A DNA stretch of 64,000 bases from UMGS1370 sp046957575 (GCA_046957575.1 JBKUOG010000008.1:53704-117703), one strand, 5' to 3'; counted from the first letter of the stretch, positions 24,871-34,346 are shown. The notes: generated by a model from the letters alone, not told the origin. Translations and numbers: made by a program.

Positions 24871-25664
24871 GCTGTTTTCCCTTTCTTGCGAAATAAACGG
24901 CCAATCGCATCCGTTGTCAGCTTCACCAGCCATGGCAGAAATTTCCCATAAAACAATATGCTGACAGACAGAGAAAGCAGGCCGATTCCCAAAAATGCGA
25001 TCCCCAATCCGATGCACAAGATACCATTAAGGAAATTAAGAGGAGTTGCCATTACTGCAATTCCGGCAATCAGTATAAAAACTCCTGCAATCAGCCAGGC
25101 AACTGTCCAGATAGCTGCCGTAAAAACGAATACTGCCAATAAGGCTGCTGCCCCAAAAAGGAGCGAAAATACGATTCCCACTGCTCCCAGTCCCAGTCCA
25201 AAAACAACAGGGAGAAGCAGAATGCCAATCATAACAGCCGCTGCCAGTCCCACCATTTTTAGAACCTGCCTGCTGTTTTTCTCAGGTTTTTCTTTGGAAG
25301 GTTCACCTGCCTCAGCACTTTGCCCGGTCTCTCCTAAAGGAGTCTCATCGCAAGCGGTTCTGCTATAAAAGGAATGTTCCTCCTGCTCTCTATGGGCAAG
25401 CTGATAATTGGGCTGGCGGAACCGATCGTCCTCATAGCCCCTTTCTGTAAATCCGCCTCCAGACTCTAAGTCTCCCTTTAAATCCGCCCTGATAATAGCC
25501 GCAATCCGCTCTGGACTTCCAAATTCCTGCAGTACCTTTTCTTCGTTTTCCGGCCCTGCTTCCTCTAAATAATCTGCATAATAGCTTAATGCATCTGCCT
25601 TTTCGTCATCCGAAATATCCTGCAGAAGATATTCCAGCTCTTTCATAAATGTTTCTCGATTCAT
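24867..25664 (-). CDS. HAAS/DUF1700 signalling membrane protein
   Basis: 265 residues from ATG 25664, which overlaps the padR stop and has GAGGAGG upstream. The N-terminal HAAS helix bundle begins MNRETFMKELEYLLQDIS and continues to about residue 60 with EEAGPENEEKVLQEFGSP. A charged linker runs to about 130, then four to five hydrophobic segments follow. HAAS proteins are thought to antagonise or sense for the PadR repressor encoded just upstream. Confidence 0.87.
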   Translation of the reverse strand: MNRETFMKELEYLLQDISDDEKADALSYYADYLEEAGPENEEKVLQEFGSPERIAAIIRADLKGDLESGGGFTERGYEDDRFRQPNYQLAHREQEEHSFYSRTACDETPLGETGQSAEAGEPSKEKPEKNSRQVLKMVGLAAAVMIGILLLPVVFGLGLGAVGIVFSLLFGAAALLAVFVFTAAIWTVAWLIAGVFILIAGIAVMATPLNFLNGILCIGLGIAFLGIGLLSLSVSILFYGKFLPWLVKLTTDAIGRLFRKKGKTA

Positions 25665-25981
25665 ATACAAGCCTCCTCAAAAATTCGGGATATCTTCTCT
25701 GAATAGTTTGCCCATTCTCCGCGATAAAGATTAAGCTGTACTCTCCCCCGTTCTGTAATCCGGTAATAACGCCGGTTCCTTCCATCAATTGCCAAATCGT
25801 AAGTTTCCAGACAATCTTCCTTTTGGAGTCTCCTTAAAACCGGATACAGGGTTGACTCCGAAATCTCAATGGCCCGCTGGACGTCCTGGGTGATTTTATA
25901 TCCGTATGTGCCTTCTGCGTCCATGGATACTACTGCCAGTACAATGGCATCCAGCAATGCGGAACCTGTATTAAATACCAT
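25661..25981 (-). CDS. PadR-family transcriptional regulator
   Basis: 106 residues, winged-helix PadR type (subfamily 2, short C-terminus): MDAEGTYGYKITQDVQRAIEISESTLYPVLRRLQK and then RRYYRITERGRVQL. It is first in an operon with HAAS and DUF4097 genes, all overlapping by 4 bp. Its promoter lies inside two operator-like palindromes, so it likely represses itself; the PepSY gene at 3658 carries the same element. Confidence 0.92.
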   Translation of the reverse strand: MVFNTGSALLDAIVLAVVSMDAEGTYGYKITQDVQRAIEISESTLYPVLRRLQKEDCLETYDLAIDGRNRRYYRITERGRVQLNLYRGEWANYSEKISRIFEEACI

Positions 25982-26040
25982 AGGTCTGCTCCCCTCTCTG
26001 ATATCGGCAGCTTATGCTGCATACTCTTTAAGTGTTTATG

Positions 26041-26100
26041 TTATATAGCGTATAATATTGTTTCTTGTAGTATTATACGCTATATAATATTATTTGTCAA
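26041..26100 (-). promoter_or_regulatory. padR promoter with paired operators
   Basis: Minus-strand TTGACA (26100-26095), 17-bp spacer, TATAAT (26077-26072). One operator (ATATTATATAGCGTATAAT form) covers the spacer and -10; a second in opposite orientation lies at about 26041-26060. The arrangement nearly equals the PepSY promoter at 3569-3602. Confidence 0.75.
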
Positions 26101-26116
26101 CACATATCTGCTGTTA

Positions 26117-26770
26117 TCAGAAAATTCTCACCCTGCACCCTGGATGGATAACCGGCCACAAACAGTCCATAACTGGATTTCCCACTGCGATGCATCCGTC
26201 TGTGCGCCCGCCCTTTTCTCCATGGATTTCTATATAACCGCCCAAAGCAGTATCCCAGTCCGGCATACCGCCATTTTCAATTGCTTCTGCAATCCTGTCC
26301 CGTTCTTCTCTGGAGATAAGTCCTGTCTCATATCCCCTGTCAGCATCTTTTATGTTAGGATAGGAAAGCCCTAAAGCCCGGTAATAGGTACTATTGCTGT
26401 TTTTCAGACACACATAATACTCCCCTCTGGGTGTCCGCTTGTCTCCCTGCTGCAGTTTTTCGCCTTCTTCCGAATTCATCCCTACCTGTGCAATAAATCG
26501 GTCAATTATCTGCGGACCATAGCATAAAAACAGCGTCCTTGTTTTTATGGAAACCACAATGTGAATCTCGTCCGGCGCCCGTTCTGCGCTGATTTTCTCT
26601 ATCATCACTTCATCATACGGCGTTGCCATAGCAATGGAAATCTGCGGCGGGCAGATGGTTTTGGCATAAGTCTCACCTGCCATCCATGCGGTCAGAACAA
26701 CCGCTGCCCAAATCCCTGCTCCCATCTTCATGCCGATTCTTTTTGGGCCCTTCTTTCTTTTTCTTCTCAT
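26117..26770 (-). CDS. L,D-transpeptidase (YkuD domain), membrane-anchored
   Basis: 217 residues: a basic N-terminus, one membrane segment (about 17-36) and a YkuD domain from about 70. L,D-transpeptidases form 3-3 peptidoglycan cross-links or attach proteins to the wall. The catalytic motif reads IHG...RTDGCIAV near residue 180, with His and Cys present but Thr-Asp where Ser-His is common; TxGC variants occur in the family. It follows the PadR operon region but is separated by its promoter; the minus strand downstream leads to that promoter. Confidence 0.85.
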   Translation of the reverse strand: MRRKRKKGPKRIGMKMGAGIWAAVVLTAWMAGETYAKTICPPQISIAMATPYDEVMIEKISAERAPDEIHIVVSIKTRTLFLCYGPQIIDRFIAQVGMNSEEGEKLQQGDKRTPRGEYYVCLKNSNSTYYRALGLSYPNIKDADRGYETGLISREERDRIAEAIENGGMPDWDTALGGYIEIHGEKGGRTDGCIAVGNPVMDCLWPVIHPGCRVRIF

Positions 26771-26837
26771 TTCAATGTCCCCTGTATACTGCAGTTTGTT
26801 GACTGCTTTGCAAAGCGGCGTTTTTTACAGATACAAA

Positions 26838-26865
26838 ATCCCCCTCTGCAAACGCAAAGGGGGAT
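26838..26865 (-). terminator. Terminator of the S1-domain gene
   Basis: ATCCCCCTxTGC pairs with GCAxAGGGGGAT around AAAC; TTTTG follows on the minus strand. Confidence 0.85.
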
Positions 26866-26881
26866 CGGATTATTTGATTTA

Positions 26882-28000
26882 CTATTCAGCGTCAACGTAT
26901 GCATCAATATCAACGTCTGCTACATCTGCATCTGCTTCCTTCTGCTCTGGAGCGGACAGTGCCTTAATGCTCAAGCTGATCTTTCTGTCTGCTTCATTGA
27001 AGTCCACTACTTTTGCTTCTACTTCCTGACCAATCTTTAATACATCCGATGGCTTCTCGATATGCTCTTTCGCAATCTGGGATACATGAAGCAGGGCGTC
27101 TACACCTGGCTCTAACTCTACAAATGCGCCGAAATCAGTCATACGCGCTACGCGGCCGGTTACCACGTTGCCTGCAGCATATTTTTCAACCGCATTGGCC
27201 CATGGGTTGGTCTCCGGGAACTTTAAGCTGAGGGCAATCTTCTCACCCTGGATGTCTTTAATCAGCACACGAACCTGATCGCCAGTCTTAAACACCTTCT
27301 TCGGGTTCTCTACTCTGCCCCAGCTCATCTCAGAGATGTGAAGCAGACCGTCAGCGCCGCCTAAGTCGATGAATGCGCCAAAATCGGTTACATTTTTAAC
27401 AGTGCCTTCTACTGTATCGCCAACATGGATCTTCTCAAATAACTCTTTCTGCATAGCTGCTTTCTTTGCAACCATAAGCTGTTTTCTGTCGCCGATGATT
27501 CTTCTTCTCTTTGGATTGAACTCGGTGATTACAAATTCAATCTCCTGGCCTGCATACTTGGATAAATCCTTTTCATAAGTATCTGATACCAGACTTGCAG
27601 GAATGAATACTCTGGCCTCATCTACTACTACACTTAAACCGCCGTCTAATACCTGGCTTACCTTAGCGGTTAATACTTCCTGACTCTCAAATGCTTCTTC
27701 CAGTCTCTTGTTGCCTCTGTCGGCTGCCAGTCTCTTATAAGAAAGAGCCACCTGACCCTCGCCGTCGTTTACTTTGATGACTTTTGCTTCCATCTCGTCA
27801 CCTACGTGAACAAGAGTGGTTAAATCTACGCCCGGCTCGTTGGTATATTCATTTCTCGGAATAATGCCATCAGACTTGTAACCTATATTTAAAACTACTT
27901 CATCTTCTTTGACGTCGATGACCTTACCAGTGACTACCTCTCCTGTACGTATTGTCTTTAATGATTCTTCTAACATTTGTTCAAAACTTAATTCTGACAT
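26882..28000 (-). CDS. rpsA: S1 RNA-binding domain protein (ribosomal S1-like)
   Basis: 372 residues with four S1 domains beginning near 18, 104, 190 and 275. The last two carry the clear VEGTVKNVTDFGAFIDLG and VTGRVARMTDFGAFVELE patterns. It resembles the short S1 of Firmicutes and probably aids mRNA binding to the ribosome. An acidic tail (about 355-372) ends it. GGAGG lies 9 nt before the ATG. The first 20 bp overlap the ispH end in another frame; in many Clostridia IspH and S1 are one fused protein. Confidence 0.9.
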   Translation of the reverse strand: MSELSFEQMLEESLKTIRTGEVVTGKVIDVKEDEVVLNIGYKSDGIIPRNEYTNEPGVDLTTLVHVGDEMEAKVIKVNDGEGQVALSYKRLAADRGNKRLEEAFESQEVLTAKVSQVLDGGLSVVVDEARVFIPASLVSDTYEKDLSKYAGQEIEFVITEFNPKRRRIIGDRKQLMVAKKAAMQKELFEKIHVGDTVEGTVKNVTDFGAFIDLGGADGLLHISEMSWGRVENPKKVFKTGDQVRVLIKDIQGEKIALSLKFPETNPWANAVEKYAAGNVVTGRVARMTDFGAFVELEPGVDALLHVSQIAKEHIEKPSDVLKIGQEVEAKVVDFNEADRKISLSIKALSAPEQKEADADVADVDIDAYVDAE

Positions 28001-28835
28001 TAGTATGAACCTCCTTAATAATGTTTTTGGGAGTGGATGCTCCCGCTGTAATACCTACGCTTCGCACAGAACTTACACTTTCAGGTTCCAAATCGTCAAC
28101 TGTCTGGATGTAATATGTGTTCTCACACTCCCTGCGGCAGATCTCATACAGCTTCTGGGTATTGGAACTGCTCTTCCCGCCTATGACAATCATGGCGTCT
28201 ACCTCAGAAGCGATCCTGCGCGCTTCCGACTGCCTTTCCTGTGTTGCATTGCAAATCGTATTTAAAACACTAATATCATAACCCTTTTTTAAAAATTTTT
28301 CAACTAAATCTTGAAATTTCTTGTAATTAAATGTCGTCTGGGATACGATACTGAGTTTTTCCTTCTGATCAAGGGATAATTTATCAATCTGTTCCTCGGA
28401 TTCCACTGCAATCGTATCAGGATTGGCCCAGCCTTTTATGCCTTCTACTTCCGGATGTTTTTCATTTCCAATAATCACTACCCGGCGGCCTTTTTCATTT
28501 TCTTCTTTTACAATACGATGAATCTTTTTCACAAAGGGACAGGTGGCATCTATGATTTCTATCTGATTTTTCTCCAGCAGATCATAGATATGTTTTCCCA
28601 CTCCATGAGAGCGGATAATCACCACTCCTTCTTTTAACCGGCCTAACTCTTCTTCTGTCTCAATTACCTGGACTCCTCTGTTTTCCAGATCTTTTACTAC
28701 TTCCTCGTTGTGAATGATGGGACCATATGTGTAAATGGGGCGGCCGTCCCGCTTTTTGATCTGCTCATATACCTTTTCCACAGCCTTCTCTACTCCAAAG
28801 CAGAAACCTGCTGTCTTTGCAACAATGACCTCCAT
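27981..28835 (-). CDS. ispH: 4-hydroxy-3-methylbut-2-enyl diphosphate reductase
   Basis: Last enzyme of the MEP isoprenoid pathway, a [4Fe-4S] protein giving IPP and DMAPP. 284 residues. Cluster cysteines are C12 (GFCFGVE), C99 (DATCPFV) and C195 (TICNATQ). TAGASTP near the end matches the family. It starts at a TGATG overlap with the cmk stop and ends inside the S1 gene, 20 bp into it, so cmk, ispH and S1 form a tightly coupled set. Confidence 0.95.
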   Translation of the reverse strand: MEVIVAKTAGFCFGVEKAVEKVYEQIKKRDGRPIYTYGPIIHNEEVVKDLENRGVQVIETEEELGRLKEGVVIIRSHGVGKHIYDLLEKNQIEIIDATCPFVKKIHRIVKEENEKGRRVVIIGNEKHPEVEGIKGWANPDTIAVESEEQIDKLSLDQKEKLSIVSQTTFNYKKFQDLVEKFLKKGYDISVLNTICNATQERQSEARRIASEVDAMIVIGGKSSSNTQKLYEICRRECENTYYIQTVDDLEPESVSSVRSVGITAGASTPKNIIKEVHTNVRIKF

Positions 28836-29512
28836 CAGGTCTCCAACCCCTTTCTGCGGGCAATGTCCTTAATGGTCTCAATCACCTGTTCAACTGTCAT
28901 TTCTGAACTGTCTACCAGCACTGCATCTTTTGCCTGCTTTAAAGGCGAATGCTCTCTATGCATATCCCGATAGTCTCTCTCTATGATATCTTGCTCAATT
29001 TCTTCTAAATTACACATAACTCCTTTTTCTTTTAACTCGTCGTACCGTCTTTTTGCACGGACTGTGGAACTGGCCGTTAAATATACCTTTGCCTGGGCGT
29101 CCGGCAGCACGCAAGTCCCGATATCCCTGCCATCCATGATGACATTGGCCTTTTTAGCCAAGTCCTGCTGAAGCTGCACCAGTTTTTCCCTCACTGGAAG
29201 GTACACGCTGGTAGCCGACGCCATGTTTCCCACTTCCTCATTGCGGATTTGAGAAGAAACATTTTCTCCGTTTAAAATGACCTGCTGGCTTCCATTTTCA
29301 TAGCGGATGGTGATTTCCACCTGGCTGCAGGAAGCAGAAATCGCTGCCTCATCTTCTTTGTCAATTCCCTGACGCAGAAAATAAAGCGCCATGGCCCGGT
29401 ACATTGCGCCGGTATCCACATAAATAAATCCAAGATCGGCTGCCACTGCTTTGGCAATGGTACTCTTTCCTGCCCCAGCAGGGCCGTCTACTGCAATATT
29501 AAAATAAGACAT
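28835..29512 (-). CDS. cmk: Cytidylate kinase
   Basis: Phosphorylates CMP and dCMP. 225 residues with P-loop DGPAGAGKST at 8-17, the CMP-binding VDTGAMYRAMA near 32-42, MDGRDIGT near 130 and a lid region with RRYDELKEKG near 158. The cmk-ispH-S1 order is a familiar Clostridial cluster. The start overlaps the flavoprotein stop by 14 bp. Confidence 0.95.
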   Translation of the reverse strand: MSYFNIAVDGPAGAGKSTIAKAVAADLGFIYVDTGAMYRAMALYFLRQGIDKEDEAAISASCSQVEITIRYENGSQQVILNGENVSSQIRNEEVGNMASATSVYLPVREKLVQLQQDLAKKANVIMDGRDIGTCVLPDAQAKVYLTASSTVRAKRRYDELKEKGVMCNLEEIEQDIIERDYRDMHREHSPLKQAKDAVLVDSSEMTVEQVIETIKDIARRKGLET

Positions 29513-30773
29513 CGTTTGTTTCCTCCCTTTTATTTGGAATGCTCATTCCAGCCGTCCAGCCGGTAGACCAGGCAATCTGAAGGTTAAATCCTCCTGTCAC
29601 TGCATCTAGGTCCAGAACCTCTCCTGCAAAATACAAATTCTTTACCAGTTTGGATTCCATGGTAGACGGATTGATCTCTTTGACCGCAACGCCGCCCTGG
29701 GTAATGATGGCTTCTTTGTATCCTCTAAGGCCTGTCAGGGTCAGAGTATATTGTTTGATCGCTTCTGTCAGCCTCTGCCGCTCCTTTTTGGTAATTTCAT
29801 TGACCTGCTTATCTGGATGAATCTGGCTTCTGGAAATAATAACCGGGATTAGTTTCGCCGGAAGAAGGCGGTTTAAGGAATTTTTAAACTGTCTGTTTTT
29901 TGCCTCCTCAAAGTCCCTCAGAATCCGGTCATCCAACTGTTCCTTTGACAAAGCCGGTTTTAAATCAATCTCTAAAGTCAGCGGTCCCTTCTGAATGGCT
30001 TTTGCACAAAAACTGCTGGCGCTTAGAAGCACTGGCCCGCTGACGCCGAAATGGGTAAACAGCATTTCCCCAAAGTCCCGGTATAATTCCTTTTTTCCGC
30101 TTTTTATCGTCACTTCTATATTTTTAAGGGCCAGACCCTGCAGGGTTTTTGCCTCTTCTTCTGCTGTCTCAAACGGCACCAGAGCCGGAGAAAGGCTTGC
30201 AATTTTGTGTCCTGACTCCTTTGCCCACTGATACCCGTCTCCCGTTGAGCCGGTAGTGGGATAGGATAAGCCTCCTGTAGCCACAATCACACTGTCTGCC
30301 AAAATCTCTTTTCCGAATCTGCCGGGAAGACGGATTCCCTTACAGATAGCAGGCTTTTCTTCTATGATCAGCTTTTCCACCGGCTGATTTAAATGAACTT
30401 TGACGCCCAAATCCCTTAAAAGACCGGACAGGGCTTTTATCACATCTGAGGATTTATCAGAGACCGGAAATACCCGTCCGCCCCGTTCGATTTTTAAGGG
30501 GCATCCTGCCTGCTCCAGCAGATCCATTATGTCCTGATTGGTAAATCCGTAAAAACTGCTGTATAAAAAGCGGCTGTTGCTCACCACACTTTTCAGCAAA
30601 TCCTCTACTTCACAGGCATTGGTTACATTGCACCTGCCTTTTCCGGTAATAAAAAGCTTTTTGCCCAGTTTTTCATTTTTTTCATAAATTTCCGCCTGAT
30701 GACCGTTTTTTGCTGCCGCGGCTGCGGCAGCCATACCAGCAGCCCCGCCGCCGACAATGATTACTTTGCTCAT
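29499..30773 (-). CDS. HI0933/BaiN-family FAD-dependent oxidoreductase
   Basis: 424 residues. The N-terminal dinucleotide site is VGGGAAGMAAA at 6-16, preceding KLGKKLFITGKGRCNVTN near 36-53, and the C-terminal FAD site reads LYFAGEVLDLDAVTGGFNLQIA near 385; both are hallmarks of this family. Members include BaiN, proposed to act in bile-acid dehydroxylation, but most are uncharacterised, so the substrate is not inferred. Its start overlaps the polyphosphate kinase stop (ATGA). Confidence 0.9.
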   Translation of the reverse strand: MSKVIIVGGGAAGMAAAAAAAKNGHQAEIYEKNEKLGKKLFITGKGRCNVTNACEVEDLLKSVVSNSRFLYSSFYGFTNQDIMDLLEQAGCPLKIERGGRVFPVSDKSSDVIKALSGLLRDLGVKVHLNQPVEKLIIEEKPAICKGIRLPGRFGKEILADSVIVATGGLSYPTTGSTGDGYQWAKESGHKIASLSPALVPFETAEEEAKTLQGLALKNIEVTIKSGKKELYRDFGEMLFTHFGVSGPVLLSASSFCAKAIQKGPLTLEIDLKPALSKEQLDDRILRDFEEAKNRQFKNSLNRLLPAKLIPVIISRSQIHPDKQVNEITKKERQRLTEAIKQYTLTLTGLRGYKEAIITQGGVAVKEINPSTMESKLVKNLYFAGEVLDLDAVTGGFNLQIAWSTGWTAGMSIPNKREETNDVLF

Positions 30774-32269
30774 AGTTTTTTCTTATGCTCTTTCACTTTT
30801 GTTTCCATGGCTTTTACTACTGTTTCCAGCACTTTTACCCTGGCGTAATATTTGCAGTTTCCCTCTACTACCACCCATGGCGCATAGGTAGTAGAGGTGC
30901 GCACCAGCATTTCGTTAACTGCTTCCTCATATAGATCCCATTTTTCCCTGTTGCGCCAGTCTTCCTCTGTAATCTTCCACTGCTTTGCCGGATCTGCCAT
31001 GCGCTCTTTAAACCGGCGTTCCTGCTCTTCTTTATCAATGTGAAGCCAAAATTTTAACACAATGGCCCCTGCATTTGCCATATGTGCCTCCATCTCATTG
31101 ATCTCCTGATAGGCCCGCTTCCACTCTTCTTCTCTGCAAAATCCCTCAATCCGCTCTACCATTACCCTGCCATACCAGGTCCGGTCAAAAATTGCAATGT
31201 GTCCTGCCTTGGGAACATTGTTCCAGAACCGCCACAGGTAATGATGAACCTTTTCAATGTCATTAGGCGCTGCAGTAGGATTTACCTGATATCCTCTGGG
31301 ATCCAGATGGCTGGTAAGGCGCTTAATGGCCCCTCCTTTTCCTCCTGCATCCCATCCTTCAAATCCAATGACCACCGGAATCCTTAACCGGTAAATCTCA
31401 TTGTGAAGAATCTCCAGTTTTTTCTGCAGCTTATCGATCTGTTTTTTGTATTCCTTTTTGGTCAGAGATTTGGTCAGATCCACGCCGGACAATACGCCTG
31501 TTTTAAATTTTTCATCCGGTATCATAAGTGGTTTTTGCTTTTGTCTGGCTGTCTCTTTGCGCTTTGCCAGTTCATATTCCAGACGATCCGATACGGCTGC
31601 CAGAATCTTCATGGCTGCATAATTTTTGTCTGTGGCTTCAATAATGGTCCATGGCGCGTTTTCTGTATCTGTTTTTTCTAACATCTCTTCATTGATGGAA
31701 AGGTATTCATCATAGCGCTTATTTCTCTCCCAATCTGCTTTTGTGACTCTCCAGGATGTCTTTGGGGAACTGTCTAATTTTTCAAACCGTTTCTTCTGCT
31801 CTTCTTTGGAAATGTGCAAAAACAGCTTAATGATAACTGCACCGCTGTCTGTAAGCTGGCGCTCAAAAGACAGGATATCCAAAAAAGCGCCTGGCAGTTT
31901 TTCCTCTGTCATCCTGCCTTCAAACCGATCTTTCTGCACCTGGCAATACCAGCTTTTATCAAATATGGCAATCCGTCCGCTTTCCGGCGTCTTAATCCAA
32001 TACCTCCACAAAAATGGCCGCATCCTCTCTTCTTCCGTCTCCCCGCTGGGCGCATACACAGAAAATCCTCTGGGATCCAAATTTTCTATCAGCCGGTTAA
32101 TTTGGATCCCCTTTCCAGCTGCCCCCATGCCCTCAAAAACCAGGATCACCGGAATCCCTGCCGCCCTGCACTCTCTCTGCAAAAGCCCAAGTCTTGCCCC
32201 CATCTGCTCTTTTACTGCCTGGTAAGTCTCTTTATCTGCGGTTTTGGATAAATCAATTTTTTCCAGCAA
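30770..32269 (-). CDS. Polyphosphate:AMP phosphotransferase, two PPK2 domains
   Basis: 499 residues with two tandem PPK2 domains, the class II architecture known from the Pap enzymes that make ADP from AMP and polyphosphate. Walker A motifs are GMGAAGKG near 48 and GWDAGGKG near 302. Walker B-like FDKSWY occurs near 104 and FDRTWYGRV near 360. In the first domain the lid reads FEGRM. The start is TTG at 32269, supported by GGAGG 8 nt upstream; no in-frame ATG is better. It is first in the set leading to the flavoprotein and cmk. Confidence 0.9.
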   Translation of the reverse strand: MLEKIDLSKTADKETYQAVKEQMGARLGLLQRECRAAGIPVILVFEGMGAAGKGIQINRLIENLDPRGFSVYAPSGETEEERMRPFLWRYWIKTPESGRIAIFDKSWYCQVQKDRFEGRMTEEKLPGAFLDILSFERQLTDSGAVIIKLFLHISKEEQKKRFEKLDSSPKTSWRVTKADWERNKRYDEYLSINEEMLEKTDTENAPWTIIEATDKNYAAMKILAAVSDRLEYELAKRKETARQKQKPLMIPDEKFKTGVLSGVDLTKSLTKKEYKKQIDKLQKKLEILHNEIYRLRIPVVIGFEGWDAGGKGGAIKRLTSHLDPRGYQVNPTAAPNDIEKVHHYLWRFWNNVPKAGHIAIFDRTWYGRVMVERIEGFCREEEWKRAYQEINEMEAHMANAGAIVLKFWLHIDKEEQERRFKERMADPAKQWKITEEDWRNREKWDLYEEAVNEMLVRTSTTYAPWVVVEGNCKYYARVKVLETVVKAMETKVKEHKKKL

Positions 32270-32381
32270 TAATATGTCCTCCTTTTCATTATGCGAAACG
32301 TGAGTGATGCAGTATACTAGTTTTCCCCACTTGTTTTCTCCAGTATACCCCGGATTTTCTTGTCTGAAAAGTTCTTTTAAA

Positions 32382-33701
32382 CTATATTGCCGCAGTTACA
32401 AATATATCATAGATTGCTTTAATCGCCGTCTCAAAATCCGAGTTTTTCACGCCAATAATAATGTTAAACTCACTGGACCCCTGATCAATCATTTTCACAT
32501 TGATTCTCGCATGAGCCAGGGCAGAAAAGATCCGGCCTGCTGTTCCCCTGGTGGCTTTCATCCCCCGTCCAACGACGGCAATCAGCGCCAGGTCTGCCTC
32601 CAAATCCACTGCATCCGGCTCTACTGCCCTGTGGATTCCGGCAATCACAGACTGCTCATGTTCTACAAATTCATCCTGATGAACAAAGACTGTCATGGTA
32701 TCAATGCCGGAAGGCATGTGTTCAATGGAAATATCCTGCTGCTCAAATACGGATAAAATCTTCCGGCAAAATCCCACTTCTGCATTCATCATGGCCTTTT
32801 CAATGTTAATGGAGCAAAATCCCTTTTTGCCTGCAATGCCAGTAATAACATACCTGGGTTTTCTGCAGGTGCTTTCTACTATCAGGGTTCCCTTGTCTTC
32901 CGGCTTATTGGTGTTGCGGATATTGATGGGAATGCCCTCTCTGCGAACCGGGAAAATCGCATCTTCGTGAAGTACGCTTGCGCCCATGTAGGAAAGTTCC
33001 CGGAGTTCTCTGTATGTAATGGTCTCAATAACTTCCGGATTGTCAATGATTCTGGGATCTGCTACTAAAAATCCGGAAACATCCGTCCAGTTTTCATACA
33101 AATCTGCATGAATGGCTCTGGCCACAATGGAACCGGTAATATCAGAGCCGCCCCTGGAAAAGGTCTTAATGCTTCCATCTGTCCTGGAACCGTAAAATCC
33201 CGGAATTACTGCTCTCTCTATGTGAGAAAGTCTCTCTGCCAGTTCTGCATTGGTAGTTTCTGCATCCAGATTTCCCCTTTCATCAAAGAAAATCACTTCT
33301 GCCGCATCAATAAACTCATATCCCAAATACTCTGCCATTACCAGTCCGTTTAAATATTCTCCTCTGGAAGCAGCATAGTCTTTTCCTATCTTGGCAATGA
33401 AGTTTTCTTCGATTCTGTCAAACTCGTGATCTAAATTTAAGTTCAGTTCCAGGCCGTCAATAATGTCTGTATAACGTTTTTTGATTTTTTCTAAAATCTT
33501 TTTATAGCTGGCTCCTGAAGATGCCGCTTCGTAACACTCGTATAAAAGATCCGTCACTTTTTCGTCTTTGTCATTTCTTTTACCCGGCGCAGACGGGATT
33601 ACATACCGTCTGGACTTGTCCTCCCGGATAATCTCTCCAACTTTTTTAAATTGTCTTGCGCTGGCCAGCGAGCTGCCTCCAAACTTCACTACCTTTTTCA
33701 T
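32382..33701 (-). CDS. lysC: Aspartate kinase
   Basis: First enzyme of the aspartate family pathway. 439 residues: kinase domain with KFGGSSLA at 6-13 and SRGGSDITG near 183, then two ACT domains (about 300-435) for feedback control by lysine or threonine. AAGGAGAA lies before the ATG. It follows the HD-domain gene by 12 bp, so the two are probably co-transcribed. No lysine riboswitch or T-box is seen between them. Confidence 0.94.
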   Translation of the reverse strand: MKKVVKFGGSSLASARQFKKVGEIIREDKSRRYVIPSAPGKRNDKDEKVTDLLYECYEAASSGASYKKILEKIKKRYTDIIDGLELNLNLDHEFDRIEENFIAKIGKDYAASRGEYLNGLVMAEYLGYEFIDAAEVIFFDERGNLDAETTNAELAERLSHIERAVIPGFYGSRTDGSIKTFSRGGSDITGSIVARAIHADLYENWTDVSGFLVADPRIIDNPEVIETITYRELRELSYMGASVLHEDAIFPVRREGIPINIRNTNKPEDKGTLIVESTCRKPRYVITGIAGKKGFCSINIEKAMMNAEVGFCRKILSVFEQQDISIEHMPSGIDTMTVFVHQDEFVEHEQSVIAGIHRAVEPDAVDLEADLALIAVVGRGMKATRGTAGRIFSALAHARINVKMIDQGSSEFNIIIGVKNSDFETAIKAIYDIFVTAAI

Positions 33702-33713
33702 AATGCTTCTCCT

Positions 33714-34292
33714 TTACTTTATCTGTTCATTGACAGCAGCCTCACAGGAACGCATGGCAAGAATGGTCTTTTCCATCAGTTCCTCCAGAGTCCACCCCAG
33801 GTTCTCTGCTCCATTTTTGATTACGTCTCTGGAACAGCCGGCTGCAAATTTTTTGTCTTTAAACTTTTTCTTTAAGCTGGATACTTCCATATCCATCACG
33901 CTTTTGGATGGACGCATGCGGGCAGCAGCCCCAATCAGTCCAGTCAGTTCATCGGCTGCAAACATCACCTTTTCCATCTCATGTTCCGGCTTTACATCTG
34001 AACACAGGCCGTAACCATGACTGCATACTGCGTGAACCAGTTCCGGTTCCGCCCCAATCTCTGCCAGAAGTTCTGGCGCTTTTTTGCAGTGTTCTTCCGG
34101 GAATCTTTCAAAATCCACATCATGAAGGAGACCTGCAATTCCCCAAAAGTCCTCTTCTTGGCCATAGCCCAGTTCTCTGGCATACCAGCGCATTACTCCC
34201 TCTACTGTCAGCCCATGGAGAATGTGGAACGGCTCCTGATTGTAGGTTTTTAACAGGGCAAGCGCCTGTTCTCTGGTAACTTGTGTTGTCAT
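33714..34292 (-). CDS. HD-domain hydrolase
   Basis: 192 residues. The HD metal site is seen as HILHGLTVEGVMRWYA near 18 and GLLHDVDFERFPEEHCKKA near 54, followed by VHAVCSHGYG near 88. This small cytoplasmic HDIG-type hydrolase is common in Clostridia and often annotated as a phosphohydrolase of unknown substrate. GGAAGG precedes the ATG. It is divergent from the gene at 34347 with only 54 bp between starts. Confidence 0.88.
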   Translation of the reverse strand: MTTQVTREQALALLKTYNQEPFHILHGLTVEGVMRWYARELGYGQEEDFWGIAGLLHDVDFERFPEEHCKKAPELLAEIGAEPELVHAVCSHGYGLCSDVKPEHEMEKVMFAADELTGLIGAAARMRPSKSVMDMEVSSLKKKFKDKKFAAGCSRDVIKNGAENLGWTLEELMEKTILAMRSCEAAVNEQIK

Positions 34293-34346
34293 AACTTTCC
34301 TTCCTTTCTCATATGATCCATCAATTCATCTATTCTGGAGGTTTTT

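Noticed and set aside
32382..34292. Lysine riboswitch or T-box for lysC
   Set aside because: Only 12 bp separate the HD gene and lysC and no leader structure is visible before the HD gene.
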